Below the pieces are notes generated by a model. The model was not told the DNA's origin. It saw nothing but the letters and a program-made list of their open reading frames with translations, and made no database searches. Position numbers and translations under genes: made by a program. A stretch of 64,000 bases of DNA from an uncultured Clostridia bacterium (GTDB taxonomy: Bacteria > Bacillota > Clostridia > TANB77 > CAG-508). How positions within the stretch are numbered: position 1 is the first letter of the stretch; each line of letters starts with the position of its first letter. Positions 7,102 through 16,270 of the stretch are shown piece by piece. Location: positions 558,001 to 622,000 of the forward strand of contig OV788638.1 of the NCBI GenBank assembly GCA_928721565.1, read 5' to 3'.

Positions 7102-8745
7102 ATGGGTTACACAGCTCTTTATAGAAAATTCAGACCACAAACATTTGCGGAAATGGTAGGCCAAGAGCATATAACAAGAACATTAAGAAATCAGATAATG
7201 GCTAATAGAGTAGGACATGCATATTTATTCAATGGAGGAAGAGGAACAGGAAAAACTACATCAGCTAAAGTTTTGGCACGAGCAATAAATTGTCTAAATC
7301 CTAAAGATGGGGAACCATGTAATGAATGTGAGATTTGCAAAGCTGCACTAAATGGTTCGTTAACAGATATAGTAGAAATGGATGCTGCATCAAACAATAG
7401 TGTTGAAGATATTCGTTCAATTAGAGAAGAAGTTAATTTTTTACCAACAAAGGCAAAATATAGGGTATATATAATAGATGAGGTTCATATGTTATCACAA
7501 GGAGCATTTAATGCACTATTAAAAACTCTAGAAGAACCACCTGAACATGTAAAATTTATTTTAGCAACAACTGAGCCTCAAAAGCTTCCAGCAACAATAC
7601 TTTCAAGATGTCAAAGATTTGATTTTAAAAGAATTTCAAATGAAGATATTATAAAAAGACTAGAAATAGTATGTAAAGAAAGTAACATAGAAATTACTAA
7701 ACAGGCGTTAAATATAATAGCTTCATTAGCTGAAGGTGCAATGAGAGATGCTTTATCAATTTTAGAAAGATGTGTACAAGATGGAGAAAATAATATTGAT
7801 GAAGATAAAATTAAAGAATTAGTAGGTATTCCTAAAATTACGTATATACATAGCATAACAGAAGCAATAATAAAATATAATATTGATGAGGCTATGGAGT
7901 CTATAACTAAAGTTTTAGATGAAGGAAAAGACTTGAATAATTTAATTTGGGAAATTATCAAATATATTAAAGATATTTTAATGGTTAAAACAGGTCAAAA
8001 GCTAACGATTTATAATGAGGCGGATTTTGAGAATTTGAAAAAATTAGCAGATGAAATTTCAAAAGAAAGAGCTATCAAGTTAATTAATGAATTATCCAAA
8101 TTAGAAAATGATATGAAAAGTTCAACACAAAGGCTAATTGTTTTTGAGGCTGGAATAATAAGATTGTGTGATAAAGAATTAGTTTCAAGTGCTAGTTTGG
8201 ATAATGGACAGAGTAACTTGACTGGAGGAAATAGCAATGTTAATGCTGGGGAAATCTATGCTAGATTAGAAAAGATAGAAAATTATTTAAGAGCAGGTGG
8301 AGGAGTAGCTAGGCCACAAGTTGTGTCTGCTGGAGATAGAAAAACATCAAATAGAAATACAACACAGGCTAGTGGTGTAGATGCGATTGCAGGAATAGGG
8401 AAAGACAAAAAGCCAGCTCAATATTGGCAACAAGTTGTAAATAATTTTAAACAAAATGGAAAAATAATGTTATATACTAATTTGTTGAATACAAATGCAG
8501 TTGAAATAAATGATATGACTGTTGGAATAGAATTCCCTAAGGGGATTACACCTTTTGGAAAAACAGTTTTAGAAAAGCCAGAAAATAAAATGGAAATATC
8601 TAATCAAGTATCAATTGCATGTGGAAAAACAATGCAGATAAAATATATAGATGCAAAACCTCAAGATGCAGGTGATGTATCAGAAGAGAGTGAGTTGTCA
8701 AATTTTGCAAATAAATTTGATATACCATTTGATGTAATAGAATAG
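7102..8745 (+). CDS. dnaX: DNA polymerase III subunits gamma/tau
   Basis: Clamp-loader ATPase of the replicative polymerase. N-terminal RuvB-like AAA+ module: Walker A GGRGTGKTTSAK (about 45-56), a zinc module with four cysteines (CLNPKDGEPCNECEICK), Walker B IIDEVHML, sensor ATTEPQKLP and arginine finger LSRCQRFDF. Domain III follows, then a low-complexity linker (about 380-435) and a C-terminal tau domain starting near KPAQYWQQVVNNF. 547 residues is normal for Firmicutes. It forms an operon with ebfC and recR, the classic dnaX-yaaK-recR order. Confidence 0.97.
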   Translation: MGYTALYRKFRPQTFAEMVGQEHITRTLRNQIMANRVGHAYLFNGGRGTGKTTSAKVLARAINCLNPKDGEPCNECEICKAALNGSLTDIVEMDAASNNSVEDIRSIREEVNFLPTKAKYRVYIIDEVHMLSQGAFNALLKTLEEPPEHVKFILATTEPQKLPATILSRCQRFDFKRISNEDIIKRLEIVCKESNIEITKQALNIIASLAEGAMRDALSILERCVQDGENNIDEDKIKELVGIPKITYIHSITEAIIKYNIDEAMESITKVLDEGKDLNNLIWEIIKYIKDILMVKTGQKLTIYNEADFENLKKLADEISKERAIKLINELSKLENDMKSSTQRLIVFEAGIIRLCDKELVSSASLDNGQSNLTGGNSNVNAGEIYARLEKIENYLRAGGGVARPQVVSAGDRKTSNRNTTQASGVDAIAGIGKDKKPAQYWQQVVNNFKQNGKIMLYTNLLNTNAVEINDMTVGIEFPKGITPFGKTVLEKPENKMEISNQVSIACGKTMQIKYIDAKPQDAGDVSEESELSNFANKFDIPFDVIE

Positions 8746-8753
8746 CACTGATG

Positions 8754-8770
8754 AGAACCGGTCCTAAATG
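8754..8770 (-). repeat. Single arm of the ACCGGTTCT intergenic repeat family
   Basis: Exact 17-bp inverse of 48,290-48,306 (CATTTAGGACCGGTTCT). It lies between dnaX and ebfC. See the finding on this repeat family. Confidence 0.6.
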
Positions 8771-8799
8771 ACCAAATGTATAAAAAGGAGGAAAATAAA

Positions 8800-9141
8800 A
8801 TGTCAAAAAGAGGAGGATTCCCAGGAATGGGAGGATTTGGTGGAATGAACATCAATAATTTAATGAAAGAAGCTAAAAAAATGCAAGCTGATTTGGAAAA
8901 AACACAATCAGAACTTGCGGAAAAGGAATTTGAAGCATCTGCTGGAGGAAATGCAGTAACTGTAAAGGTTAATGGACAAAAACAAATATTAAGTTTAAAT
9001 TTACAAAAAGAAGTTGTTGATCCAGATGATGTTGAAATGTTACAAGATTTAATAATTACTTGCTTAAATCAAGCTTTTAAACAAGTAGATGATGCACAAG
9101 CTGCTTCAATGGGAAAATATAATATACCAGGTTTAATGTAG
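8800..9141 (+). CDS. ebfC: Nucleoid-associated protein, YbaB/EbfC family
   Basis: 113-residue dimeric DNA-binding protein of the YbaB/EbfC family. Seen: Gly-rich start ([18 protein letters not shown]), the long helix [20 protein letters not shown], then the sheet [20 protein letters not shown] and the terminal helices. Start 8800 is chosen because AAGGAGG at 8785-8791 lies 8 nt upstream. An in-frame ATG at 8776 lacks a site. It is located between dnaX and recR as in most Firmicutes. Confidence 0.95.
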   Translation: MSKRGGFPGMGGFGGMNINNLMKEAKKMQADLEKTQSELAEKEFEASAGGNAVTVKVNGQKQILSLNLQKEVVDPDDVEMLQDLIITCLNQAFKQVDDAQAASMGKYNIPGLM

Positions 9142-9151
9142 GAGAAAGAAA

Positions 9152-9751
9152 ATGTCAATGTATTCACCATCAATAGAAAAATTAATACAAAGTTTTGAAA
9201 AATTACCAAGTATAGGCAATAAGACCGCTGCAAGATTGGCATTCTATATTTTAAATGCTTCAGAAGAAGAGACTAATGATTTTGTTTCTTCTATTGTAAA
9301 TGCTAAAAAGAATTTAAAATATTGTAGTAAATGTTATAATATATCTGATACTGATCCATGTCCAATTTGCGGAAATCCTAAAAGGGACCAATCTGAAATT
9401 TGTGTAGTTGAAGATGTAAGAGATATTATTGCAATGGAAAAAACACATGAATTTAGAGGAGTTTACCATGTTTTACATGGTTCAATTTCTCCAATGAATG
9501 GTGTTGGACCTGATGATATAAAAATAAAAGAATTATTAGCTCGTCTTATGGATGGACAAGTTAAAGAAGTAATACTTGCTACAAACCCTAGGGTTGAAGG
9601 AGAAGCGACAGCAATGTATTTATCAAAATTAATAAAACCTTTAGGAATAAAAGTTACTAGAATTGCACATGGAATTCCTGTTGGAGGAGATTTAGAGTAT
9701 ACAGATGAAATTACTTTAACTAAAGCTCTTGAAGGAAGAAGAGAATTATAA
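9152..9751 (+). CDS. recR: Recombination mediator protein RecR
   Basis: Works with RecO and RecF to load RecA at gaps. The helix-hairpin-helix ([20 protein letters not shown]), four-cysteine zinc finger (YCSKCYN...DPCPICG), the Toprim domain with VVEDVRDI and the Walker-like [15 protein letters not shown] are in order. [17 protein letters not shown] is the RecR C-terminal signature. 199 residues is standard. TAGGAG lies 7 nt before ATG 9152, 10 bases after ebfC. Confidence 0.97.
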   Translation: MSMYSPSIEKLIQSFEKLPSIGNKTAARLAFYILNASEEETNDFVSSIVNAKKNLKYCSKCYNISDTDPCPICGNPKRDQSEICVVEDVRDIIAMEKTHEFRGVYHVLHGSISPMNGVGPDDIKIKELLARLMDGQVKEVILATNPRVEGEATAMYLSKLIKPLGIKVTRIAHGIPVGGDLEYTDEITLTKALEGRREL

Positions 9752-9787
9752 AATAATAATTATCTAGTAGTAGCAATAAGCGCAAGA

Positions 9788-9963
9788 TTGTCGCCAAGTG
9801 CAGTAAAAAAAGCTGCTAAGACAGCTAAGTCTTCAGTATCTAAATCATTTGCTATTAAGATTGAAAGAGAGCTTGCTAATGCTATTAAGTTATTACCAGA
9901 ACAATTATTAGAATTCATAAAAGCCACCTCTTTATATTATATTCTGTATAATATAAAGAGGTG
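9788..9963 (+). pseudogene. Possible gene remnant behind recR
   Basis: After the recR stop codon the same frame stays open to a TGA at 9961-9963. It reads as protein-like sequence rich in Ala, Ser and Lys (RLSPSAVKKAAKTAKSS, then KIERELANAIKLLPEQLLEF). There is no ATG and no ribosome site; TTG 9788 is the only plausible start. The last part runs into a terminator hairpin. I read it as decayed coding DNA, with low certainty. Confidence 0.3.
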
Positions 9964-9971
9964 ACTTTTTA
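9925..9971. terminator. Bidirectional terminator between recR and the glycosyltransferase gene
   Basis: Perfect 17-bp stem (9925-9941 with 9947-9963) and 5-nt loop TTCTG, with CTTTTT on the plus side and CTTTTAT on the minus side. The stop codon of the minus-strand gene overlaps the edge. Confidence 0.92.
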
Positions 9972-11096
9972 ACATCCTAATAAAATTTTACAAATGTCTT
10001 TAGTTGAATTCTTTTTTGAAATAAGTCTTGCACGGATTTTCATTTCTTGCATTTTATCTGGATTTGAGAATAATTCATTTAAAATTTCTTCAACATTGTC
10101 ACCTTTTTTAATCCAAATAGCAACTTTATTTTTTTCTAGATAAGCTGCATTTTCTTCTTCTTGACCAGGAATTGGATTTATAACAACTATTGGTAGTCCA
10201 GAAGCTAAGCTTTCTGTTGTTGTAAGTCCACCTGGTTTTGTTACTACTAAATCAGAAATACTCATTAATTGAGGAACTTTATCAGTGTATTCCAAAATTT
10301 TTACGGACTCTTGTTTTCCAAGCTCACTAACTAAATTTTCGAAACTTTCTTTCATCTTTAAATTTTTTCCTGAAATAGCTACAATTTGAATATTTTTTGG
10401 ACATTCAACAAAAGACTTGAAAATTTTAAGAGTTTGGGATTTTCCTAGTCCATATTCTCCTCCACCAAAAAATAAAACAGTTTTTTTGTTTGGCGATAAA
10501 CCGAAATTCTGTAGAATTTGTGATTTATCATATTTTAATAAAAATTTATTAGAAAGAGGTATTCCTGTTGCATATATTTTTTCTTTTGGTATTCCTTTTT
10601 CATGTAATTGTCGTTTCATACCTTCATGTGAAACGAAGTAATAATCTACATATTCATTAAATACAATCCATTGGTCATGTGGTGCGTAATCTGTTAAAAT
10701 TGTGGCGATTTTGGATGTTAATTTTCCTTGTTTTTTTAGATAAGCACACATAGTTGAAGCAAATGGGTGTGTTGAGATTATTAATTCTGGGCCAAAGTCT
10801 TGTAATAATTTATTTAGTTTTATTGATAAGAGTTTATTAGATGTGGTACTTAATTGAGCAATAGGACCGTTTTGAGCATTCCAATAAACTTTTCCCCATG
10901 TTTGAGGTGCTTTTTTGGCCATTTCTGAATAAGCAGTTGTTGTAATTTTATCAAAAAGTTTATTGACGTAATACATACAGTCAACAAGCTTTACATCTAT
11001 ATCTTTATAATTAGTTTCAATATTTTCTTTTATAGAGCGAGCAGCACTTAAATGTCCACCACCATATGAGGCATAAAATATTAATACTCTTTTCAT
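9969..11096 (-). CDS. UgtP/MGDG-synthase-like glycolipid glycosyltransferase (GT28)
   Basis: Membrane-associated glycosyltransferase predicted to move glucose or galactose from a UDP-sugar to diacylglycerol, giving the glycolipid that anchors lipoteichoic acid. Seen: N-terminal SYGGGHLSAARSI (the MGDG synthase acceptor domain, with GGGH), STHPFASTM, TDYAPHDQW, the Rossmann donor domain beginning VLFFGGGEYGLGKS, and the UDP-binding VTKPGGLTTTESLASGLPIV. 375 residues matches UgtP. ATG 11096 follows AAGGAGA. It is divergent from ypeB. Head-group and number of sugars cannot be told. Confidence 0.88.
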   Translation of the reverse strand: MKRVLIFYASYGGGHLSAARSIKENIETNYKDIDVKLVDCMYYVNKLFDKITTTAYSEMAKKAPQTWGKVYWNAQNGPIAQLSTTSNKLLSIKLNKLLQDFGPELIISTHPFASTMCAYLKKQGKLTSKIATILTDYAPHDQWIVFNEYVDYYFVSHEGMKRQLHEKGIPKEKIYATGIPLSNKFLLKYDKSQILQNFGLSPNKKTVLFFGGGEYGLGKSQTLKIFKSFVECPKNIQIVAISGKNLKMKESFENLVSELGKQESVKILEYTDKVPQLMSISDLVVTKPGGLTTTESLASGLPIVVINPIPGQEEENAAYLEKNKVAIWIKKGDNVEEILNELFSNPDKMQEMKIRARLISKKNSTKDICKILLGC

Positions 11097-11197
11097 ACTT
11101 AGTCTCCTTAAATTAATTTTTTTCTATTTTATCATAATACTAAAACAATTTGAATATTTTTTGGAAAAAAAAACAAAATAGTAAAAAGGAGGTTTAT

Positions 11198-12529
11198 ATG
11201 AAAAAAAGTAAAATTTGGATGGGCACAACAGCTGTAGCGGTAATTGTGGCAATAATATTAGGATATAATTTTTTAAATCAAAAAAAGATATATGCAACAA
11301 CAAAAGAAAATGATTATAATATGGCATTTTACCAAGTTGTTGAATATGTGCAAAATGTTAAAACATATTTGGCTAAATCTATGATAGCTAAATCAGCGGA
11401 GCATGGAGCAGAAATTTTAACACAAGTTTGGAGAGAAGCTAATTTGGCACAAGCATATTTGGGAATGTTGCCAGTTGAAAGTCAAGAATTAGAAAACACG
11501 GAAAAATTTTTGAATCAGGTAAGTGAGTATAGTTATTCATTATCAAGAAAAAATATAGAGGGGATAGATTTAAGTGATGATGAAATAAACAAAATAAAAG
11601 AGTTGTATAATTACTGTAATGACTTATCAAATACTTTGAACGAAATGTCAGAAGAGTTAAATAATGGAACATTAAATTGGTCAGATTTAATGAAAAACAC
11701 GGAGGGGTCAGATATATCAGATGTAAGCACATTTGATGTTGTTGAAGAAAATTTCCATGAGTTTACTGGCTTAATTTATGATGGAGCATTTTCTGAACAT
11801 ATAACTACTGCAGAAAAAAGAGGATTAACTGGTGATGATATTGATGAAGAAACTGCTAAGCAAAAGGCCGAACAATTTATAGGAAAAGATAAAATCAAAA
11901 ATACAAAAAATAATGGATATGTAGAAAATGGTGATATTCCAGTATATAGATTTGAAATGAGTACAAATGATGACAAAACTATAGGAATATCAATATCTAA
12001 AAAAGGTGGACATGTAGTATTTTTAAATTATAATAGAGATGTTGGTGAAGAAAAAATAAGTGAGCAAGATGCTGTACAAAAAGGAAAAGAATACCTTGTA
12101 AGTAAAGGTTTTGATAATATGAAAGAAACTTACTATTTAAAAGAAAATGGATTTATTACAATAAATTATGCATATTATCAAAATAATGTTGAAATATATC
12201 CTGACTTAATAAAAGTAAAAGTTGCATTAGATAATGGAGAAATTATTGGATTAGAAACTACAGGTTATCTAAATTGCCATTATGAAAGGACAATACCAAT
12301 AACTAAAATTTCTATTGAAGATGCAAGAAAAAAACTGACAGATAAAGTAGAGGTTACAAGTGAAGGTCTTGCAATAATTCCAACTGAATGGAAGACTGAA
12401 AAATTCTGCTATGAATTTAAAGGTAAAATTAATGACATAGACTTTATTGCATATATTAATGCAGAAACAGGAGAAGAAGAGGATGTTTTAATTGTTACTA
12501 ATACTCCTAATGGCACTTTGACTGAATAA
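11198..12529 (+). CDS. ypeB: Germination protein YpeB
   Basis: Inner spore-membrane protein needed to localise and stabilise the cortex-lytic enzyme SleB. N-terminal membrane anchor (about 7-27), long helical N-domain (YQVVEYVQNVKTYLAKSM, then REANLAQAYLGMLPV), then PepSY-type repeats: ETAKQKAEQFIG, EQDAVQKGKEYLVSKGF and IEDARKKLTDKV, the last followed by EFKGKINDIDFIAYINAETG. 443 residues, as in Bacillus. I start at 11198 because AAAGGAGG at 11186-11192 fits. An upstream in-frame ATG at 11150 has no site. sleB, its usual neighbour, is not in this window. A SASP gene follows, so expression in the forespore is expected. Confidence 0.93.
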   Translation: MKKSKIWMGTTAVAVIVAIILGYNFLNQKKIYATTKENDYNMAFYQVVEYVQNVKTYLAKSMIAKSAEHGAEILTQVWREANLAQAYLGMLPVESQELENTEKFLNQVSEYSYSLSRKNIEGIDLSDDEINKIKELYNYCNDLSNTLNEMSEELNNGTLNWSDLMKNTEGSDISDVSTFDVVEENFHEFTGLIYDGAFSEHITTAEKRGLTGDDIDEETAKQKAEQFIGKDKIKNTKNNGYVENGDIPVYRFEMSTNDDKTIGISISKKGGHVVFLNYNRDVGEEKISEQDAVQKGKEYLVSKGFDNMKETYYLKENGFITINYAYYQNNVEIYPDLIKVKVALDNGEIIGLETTGYLNCHYERTIPITKISIEDARKKLTDKVEVTSEGLAIIPTEWKTEKFCYEFKGKINDIDFIAYINAETGEEEDVLIVTNTPNGTLTE

Positions 12530-12579
12530 TTGTTAAAAATTGAAAAATAAAAAAAATAAATTTGTATATAATAATTAAT

Positions 12580-12601
12580 GAAAAAGTTAAATAACTTTTT
12601 C
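12580..12601 (+). terminator. Hairpin after ypeB
   Basis: Perfect 10-bp inverted repeat GAAAAAGTTA/TAACTTTTTC around 2 nt. The U-rich 3' arm could end transcription, but no separate U-run follows. Confidence 0.5.
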
Positions 12602-12644
12602 GAAGCGGTCCGTAATACAGATAAATTTGAAAGGAGATTCTAAA

Positions 12645-12824
12645 ATGTCTAAGAACAACAAATTAATATCTGAAAACTTACGAACAGAGATAGCAAAAGA
12701 ATTAGGTGTTTATGATCAGGTAAAACAAGATGGCGGAAGTTGGGAGAATGTATCTTCTAAAAAATGTGGTAGTATAGTTTCTAAAGCTATAGAAATTGCA
12801 AATAGAGCTGTTGAGAATCAATAG
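12645..12824 (+). CDS. Small acid-soluble spore protein, alpha/beta type
   Basis: 59 residues. Alpha/beta SASPs coat spore DNA and change its photochemistry, and are degraded at germination by GPR. Seen: LRTEIAKELGVYDQV, including the conserved E-I-A-x-E-L-G-V that holds the GPR cleavage site, GGSWENVSSKKCGSIV and a helical end (KAIEIANRAVE). The Gly-Ser-Trp pair stands where the family usually has Gly-Tyr/Asp-x-x. ATG 12645 with AAGGAG at 12631-12636 is preferred over the upstream ATG 12627. A single-gene unit flanked by hairpins. Confidence 0.9.
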   Translation: MSKNNKLISENLRTEIAKELGVYDQVKQDGGSWENVSSKKCGSIVSKAIEIANRAVENQ

Positions 12825-12840
12825 TTTTTAGATATGCAAA

Positions 12841-12883
12841 AGCCGGTTCTAAATTGAAAGTTTTTTTCAGTTTAGAATCGGCT
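12841..12883 (+). terminator. Terminator-like hairpin after the SASP gene (ACCGGTTCT repeat family)
   Basis: Arms 12841-12857 (AGCCGGTTCTAAATTGA) and 12868-12883 pair along about 15 bp with a few mismatches. The loop holds TTTTTTT. It resembles the intergenic repeat at 48,290-48,342. Confidence 0.6.
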
Positions 12884-12950
12884 ATTCTATTGCAAAAAAC
12901 ATCATATTGGAATATAATAAAAAAAATTATTTTCGGAGGTAATGATAAAA

Positions 12951-14318
12951 ATGAAGATTAAAGATATATTAAAAGTAACAAATGGAGAAATGCTAGTGGG
13001 AAATGAAGAATTAACTTGCGAAAAATTTTCTAAAGATACTAGAACAATTCAAAAAGGTGACATATATATAGGTTTAAAAGGTGAAAACTTTGATGGAAAT
13101 CAATTTTGGAAACAAGCATTAGAAAGTGGAGCAGAAGCGGTAATAGTACAAGATGTAAAAATTTCACCAATCGAAATGGAAAAATATTCAAATAAGACTA
13201 TTGTAAAAGTAGAAGACACTTTAAAAGCATTATATGAAATTGCAAAATATAAAAGAAGCTTATATGATATACCTGTTGTAGCAATTACAGGAAGCGTAGG
13301 AAAAACAAGCACCAAAGATATAATTGCAAGTGTTGTAGCTACTAAATATAAAACTTTAAAAACGCAAGGAAATAATAATAACAATATAGGATTGCCATTA
13401 ACAATATTAAAATTAAGAGATCATGAGGCATTAGTTATTGAAATGGGAATGAATCATTTTGGAGAAATTAGTTTATTAACTGATATTGCAAAACCTACAT
13501 TAGCAGTAATTACTAATATTGGAACATCACATATAGGAAATTTAGGATCTAGAGAGAATATATTAAAAGCTAAATTAGAAATATTAGAAGGAATGAGAAT
13601 TCCTAAAGTAATAGTTAACAATGATAATGATTTATTACATAATTGGTATAATGAAAATAATAAAAAGATAGAAATACACACATTTGGAATAGAAAATGAT
13701 AGTGAAATTATGGCAGAAGATATAAAAATGCAAGAAGAAAGTAGTGAATTTACAGCAATAGAGGATTCTAAAAAAGTAAAAATAAATGTACCTGTAGGTG
13801 GAAAACATTTTGTTTATAATGCTTTATGTGCTATAGCTGTAGGAAAAATGTTAGATATCTCAACAGAACAAATTAGACAAGGAATTGAAAGTTTTGAATT
13901 AACAAAAAAGAGAATGGATATTAAAAAATTAGAAAATGGAGCCATAATTATAAATGATGCATATAATGCAAGTTATGAATCTATGAAAGTAAGTTTAGAA
14001 TTTCTAGCAAAACATACGGGAGAAAGGAAAATAGCAGTATTAGGAGATATGTTTGAATTAGGAAAATATACAGAAGAACTTCATAGAAAAGTAGGAAAAG
14101 AAGTTGCAAAAAATAATATAGATATATTAATTTGTGCAGGAGAAAATGCAAAATATATAATAGAAGAAGCGCAAAAGAATAGTAAAATAAAAACATATTT
14201 TATGCACAATAATGAAGAAATTGTGGAAAAGTTATCTCAAGAATCAAAAAATGGAGATGTTATTTTAGTAAAAGCATCAAATGGAATGAAATTTTTTGAA
14301 ATTTGCCAAAAACTATAG
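12951..14318 (+). CDS. murF: UDP-N-acetylmuramoyl-tripeptide--D-alanyl-D-alanine ligase MurF
   Basis: Last cytoplasmic amino-acid ligase of peptidoglycan synthesis; adds D-Ala-D-Ala to UDP-MurNAc-tripeptide using ATP. Three Mur domains: N-terminal UDP-binding (SKDTRTIQKGDIYIGLKGEN with DGNQF), ATP domain with GSVGKTSTKD (about 114), GNNNNNIGLPLT and EMGMNHFGEI, and the C-terminal domain with NDAYNASYESM and LGDMFELG. ATG 12942 is only 2 nt from GGAGG (12935-12939), so I take ATG 12951, 11 nt away. This gives about 455 residues. Confidence 0.96.
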   Translation: MKIKDILKVTNGEMLVGNEELTCEKFSKDTRTIQKGDIYIGLKGENFDGNQFWKQALESGAEAVIVQDVKISPIEMEKYSNKTIVKVEDTLKALYEIAKYKRSLYDIPVVAITGSVGKTSTKDIIASVVATKYKTLKTQGNNNNNIGLPLTILKLRDHEALVIEMGMNHFGEISLLTDIAKPTLAVITNIGTSHIGNLGSRENILKAKLEILEGMRIPKVIVNNDNDLLHNWYNENNKKIEIHTFGIENDSEIMAEDIKMQEESSEFTAIEDSKKVKINVPVGGKHFVYNALCAIAVGKMLDISTEQIRQGIESFELTKKRMDIKKLENGAIIINDAYNASYESMKVSLEFLAKHTGERKIAVLGDMFELGKYTEELHRKVGKEVAKNNIDILICAGENAKYIIEEAQKNSKIKTYFMHNNEEIVEKLSQESKNGDVILVKASNGMKFFEICQKL

Positions 14319-14375
14319 ATTTTTTTACCAAAAATTGATATAATGCAAATACCAATATTTTTGGGAGGACGTCAA

Positions 14376-15263
14376 ATGAAAATTAAGGATTATTACAAAA
14401 TATTAGAATTAGAAAATAATAAAGTAACAATAGAACAAATAAAAGCAGCATACAGAAAACAAGCCAAAAAATATCATCCAGATGTTAATGTTGGAAATAA
14501 AGTTGCAGAAGAAAGAATAAAAGATGTAAATGAGGCATATAGAGTATTATCAAATCCTTCATCAAAGCGAAAATATGATAGAACTTGGAATTATAATATA
14601 GGATATAAGCAAAAGAAATCAAAACAGAAAACTTCAGGAGAAGTTGCAAGTGAGTTTTTTGGAATGTTTTTTGGAAATAATGAAATAAAAGAAGAAATAG
14701 CTCAAAGTCAAATACCACCAATTAAAGGTGAAAATATAGAAACAGAAATAAACATATCAATAGAAGACGGTTTTTTTGGGACAGAAAAAAAGCTTGTACT
14801 AAATGATTTAGAGGGTAAACCCAAAACAATTGGAATAAAAATTCCAGAGGGTATACAAAATGGAGAAAAAATACGTTTAATTGGACAAGGCAAGCCAGGA
14901 AAAAATGGCGGAAAAAATGGTGATTTATATATAAAAATAAATATAGAAGATGGAAAAAAATACAAGTTAGATGGAATAGATTTATATACAGTAATACCAA
15001 TTTCACCATGGGAAGCAGCATTAGGAACAAAGGCTAAAGTCAACTCAATTGACGATACTAAAACAGCTATTTTTATACCAAATGGAATTCAATCAGGTGA
15101 AGTAATTGAAATACCACAAAAAGGATATAAAACACCTAGTGGAAATAGAGGAAATCTAATAGCACAAATAAAAATTGTAGTTCCAGAGAAACTAACAAAA
15201 GAAGAAATAGAAATGTTTAAAAAGTTGAAAGAAATATCAAAATTTAATCCTAGAAGAGTTTAA
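14376..15263 (+). CDS. DnaJ-like co-chaperone without zinc finger (CbpA type)
   Basis: Hsp40 that stimulates DnaK. An N-terminal J domain (KDYYKILELENNKV, catalytic YHPDVN, NEAYRVLSNPSSKRKYDR) is followed by a short Lys/Gly linker and two substrate-binding beta domains (ETEINISIEDGFFGTEKKL, then IPNGIQSGEVIEIPQKGYK). The Cys-rich zinc region of true DnaJ is absent, so it is class B. 295 residues. I use ATG 14376 with GGGAGGA at 14363-14369. The ATG at 14343 lies ahead of that site. It follows murF by 57 bases and may be co-transcribed with it. Confidence 0.92.
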   Translation: MKIKDYYKILELENNKVTIEQIKAAYRKQAKKYHPDVNVGNKVAEERIKDVNEAYRVLSNPSSKRKYDRTWNYNIGYKQKKSKQKTSGEVASEFFGMFFGNNEIKEEIAQSQIPPIKGENIETEINISIEDGFFGTEKKLVLNDLEGKPKTIGIKIPEGIQNGEKIRLIGQGKPGKNGGKNGDLYIKINIEDGKKYKLDGIDLYTVIPISPWEAALGTKAKVNSIDDTKTAIFIPNGIQSGEVIEIPQKGYKTPSGNRGNLIAQIKIVVPEKLTKEEIEMFKKLKEISKFNPRRV

Positions 15264-15306
15264 AAATTATAAAATAGAGCAAAGTACTGAAATATCAACT
15301 AAGGTA

Positions 15307-15335
15307 TTGACATAATAACGGAAATTTAGTATAAT
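15307..15335 (+). promoter_or_regulatory. Promoter of the coupling-protein operon
   Basis: TTGACA (15307-15312), 17-bp spacer, TATAAT (15330-15335): consensus sigma-A. It drives the unit 15405-18295 and leaves a leader of about 60 nt. Confidence 0.85.
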
Positions 15336-15404
15336 TATTAATGTGAGCTTGTAAACATAAGATAAAGCTATGGATTAAATCATAGAAATGGGGTGTAAAT
15401 AAAA

Positions 15405-15932
15405 ATGGAGATGTTACCAGGAAAACATTTTAGTATAACAGATCCACAAGGAGTAAATACAGTAATTTATCAAATTAACAAAACAAAAAAGGAATTTTTA
15501 AAAGATTATCCTAAATACACAGTTGAAAGATTAGACTTTACTGAAGAAATTAGAGGAAAATCAACTAGAAAAACCTTTTATGTTGACGAGCCACAACCAA
15601 ATGGAAATCAATTAGTAATCTTATCATTCGGAAAAGAAAGTGTTGTAATAAATTCAGGAATATTAATTGATGACGAGGTTAGAATATCAAAAACACCAAC
15701 ACCATTTAAGTTTAATACATTATATTCAGAAGAAGAACAGGAATTTAAAGAATTTAACTATACACCAAATATGAAAAGAGACATTTGTGTTATAGATCCT
15801 GAAACTACAGAAGAATTAAGACCTAGACTTTATTTTGATGAAAATGAAAATAAAGTAAAGGGAAGATGCAAATTAAAACCATATAAATCTTATTTCTCTT
15901 TTGAGGTAAGAGATGATAATGGAAAAGTTTAA
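15405..15932 (+). CDS. Hypothetical protein in the coupling-ATPase operon
   Basis: 175 residues, soluble, no signal or membrane segment, no cysteine motif. The composition is charged and beta-like (LPGKHFSITDPQGVNTVIYQ, NQLVILSFGKESVVINSG, and a C-terminal SYFSFEVRDDNGKV). I do not recognise a family. It is the first gene of a three-gene unit ending in a VirD4-like ATPase, so a role as adaptor or substrate of that ATPase is possible but only inferred from position. ATG 15405 follows GGGGTG. Confidence 0.7.
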   Translation: MEMLPGKHFSITDPQGVNTVIYQINKTKKEFLKDYPKYTVERLDFTEEIRGKSTRKTFYVDEPQPNGNQLVILSFGKESVVINSGILIDDEVRISKTPTPFKFNTLYSEEEQEFKEFNYTPNMKRDICVIDPETTEELRPRLYFDENENKVKGRCKLKPYKSYFSFEVRDDNGKV

Positions 15933-15948
15933 GGAGGGGCAATTTACT

Positions 15949-16242
15949 ATGGTAAATAGCACAGTAAATGGTAAAAAAATAGGAAGTGCTGCAGGTCAAA
16001 ACGACAATGCAAAAATAGCTGCATGTGAAATTATTCAAAAAAGCAAAGACGAATTACAAGAAGAATGGACACTAGATGCTAAAGGAATATTACACAAAAA
16101 AGTTATGGAATCATTAAATCAAAAAATGGATTTAAATGATAAAGAAAGCTACATGGTAATAAGAGCTTATGCAGGTGGAAATCCTAAAAAAGCAAAATCA
16201 AATAAAGAAGAAAAACATAGTGAAGATTTAACACTAGAATAA
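15949..16242 (+). CDS. Small hypothetical protein in the coupling-ATPase operon
   Basis: 97 residues, soluble. Gly/Ala/Asn-rich start (MVNSTVNGKKIGSAAGQNDN), a helical middle (CEIIQKSKDELQEEW) and a charged Lys/Glu tail. Family not recognised. Start 15949 is set by AAGGAGGGG at 15931-15939, a site that overlaps the stop of the preceding gene, so the two are probably translationally coupled. It is followed 28 bases later by the VirD4-like gene. Confidence 0.7.
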   Translation: MVNSTVNGKKIGSAAGQNDNAKIAACEIIQKSKDELQEEWTLDAKGILHKKVMESLNQKMDLNDKESYMVIRAYAGGNPKKAKSNKEEKHSEDLTLE

Positions 16243-16270
16243 TTGTAACCAAAGAGAAGGTGATTTACAT

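Noticed and set aside
12541..12644. Sigma-G promoter before the SASP gene
   Set aside because: A GTATA -35-like element is present near 12,564, but I could not find a matching -10 at the right distance.
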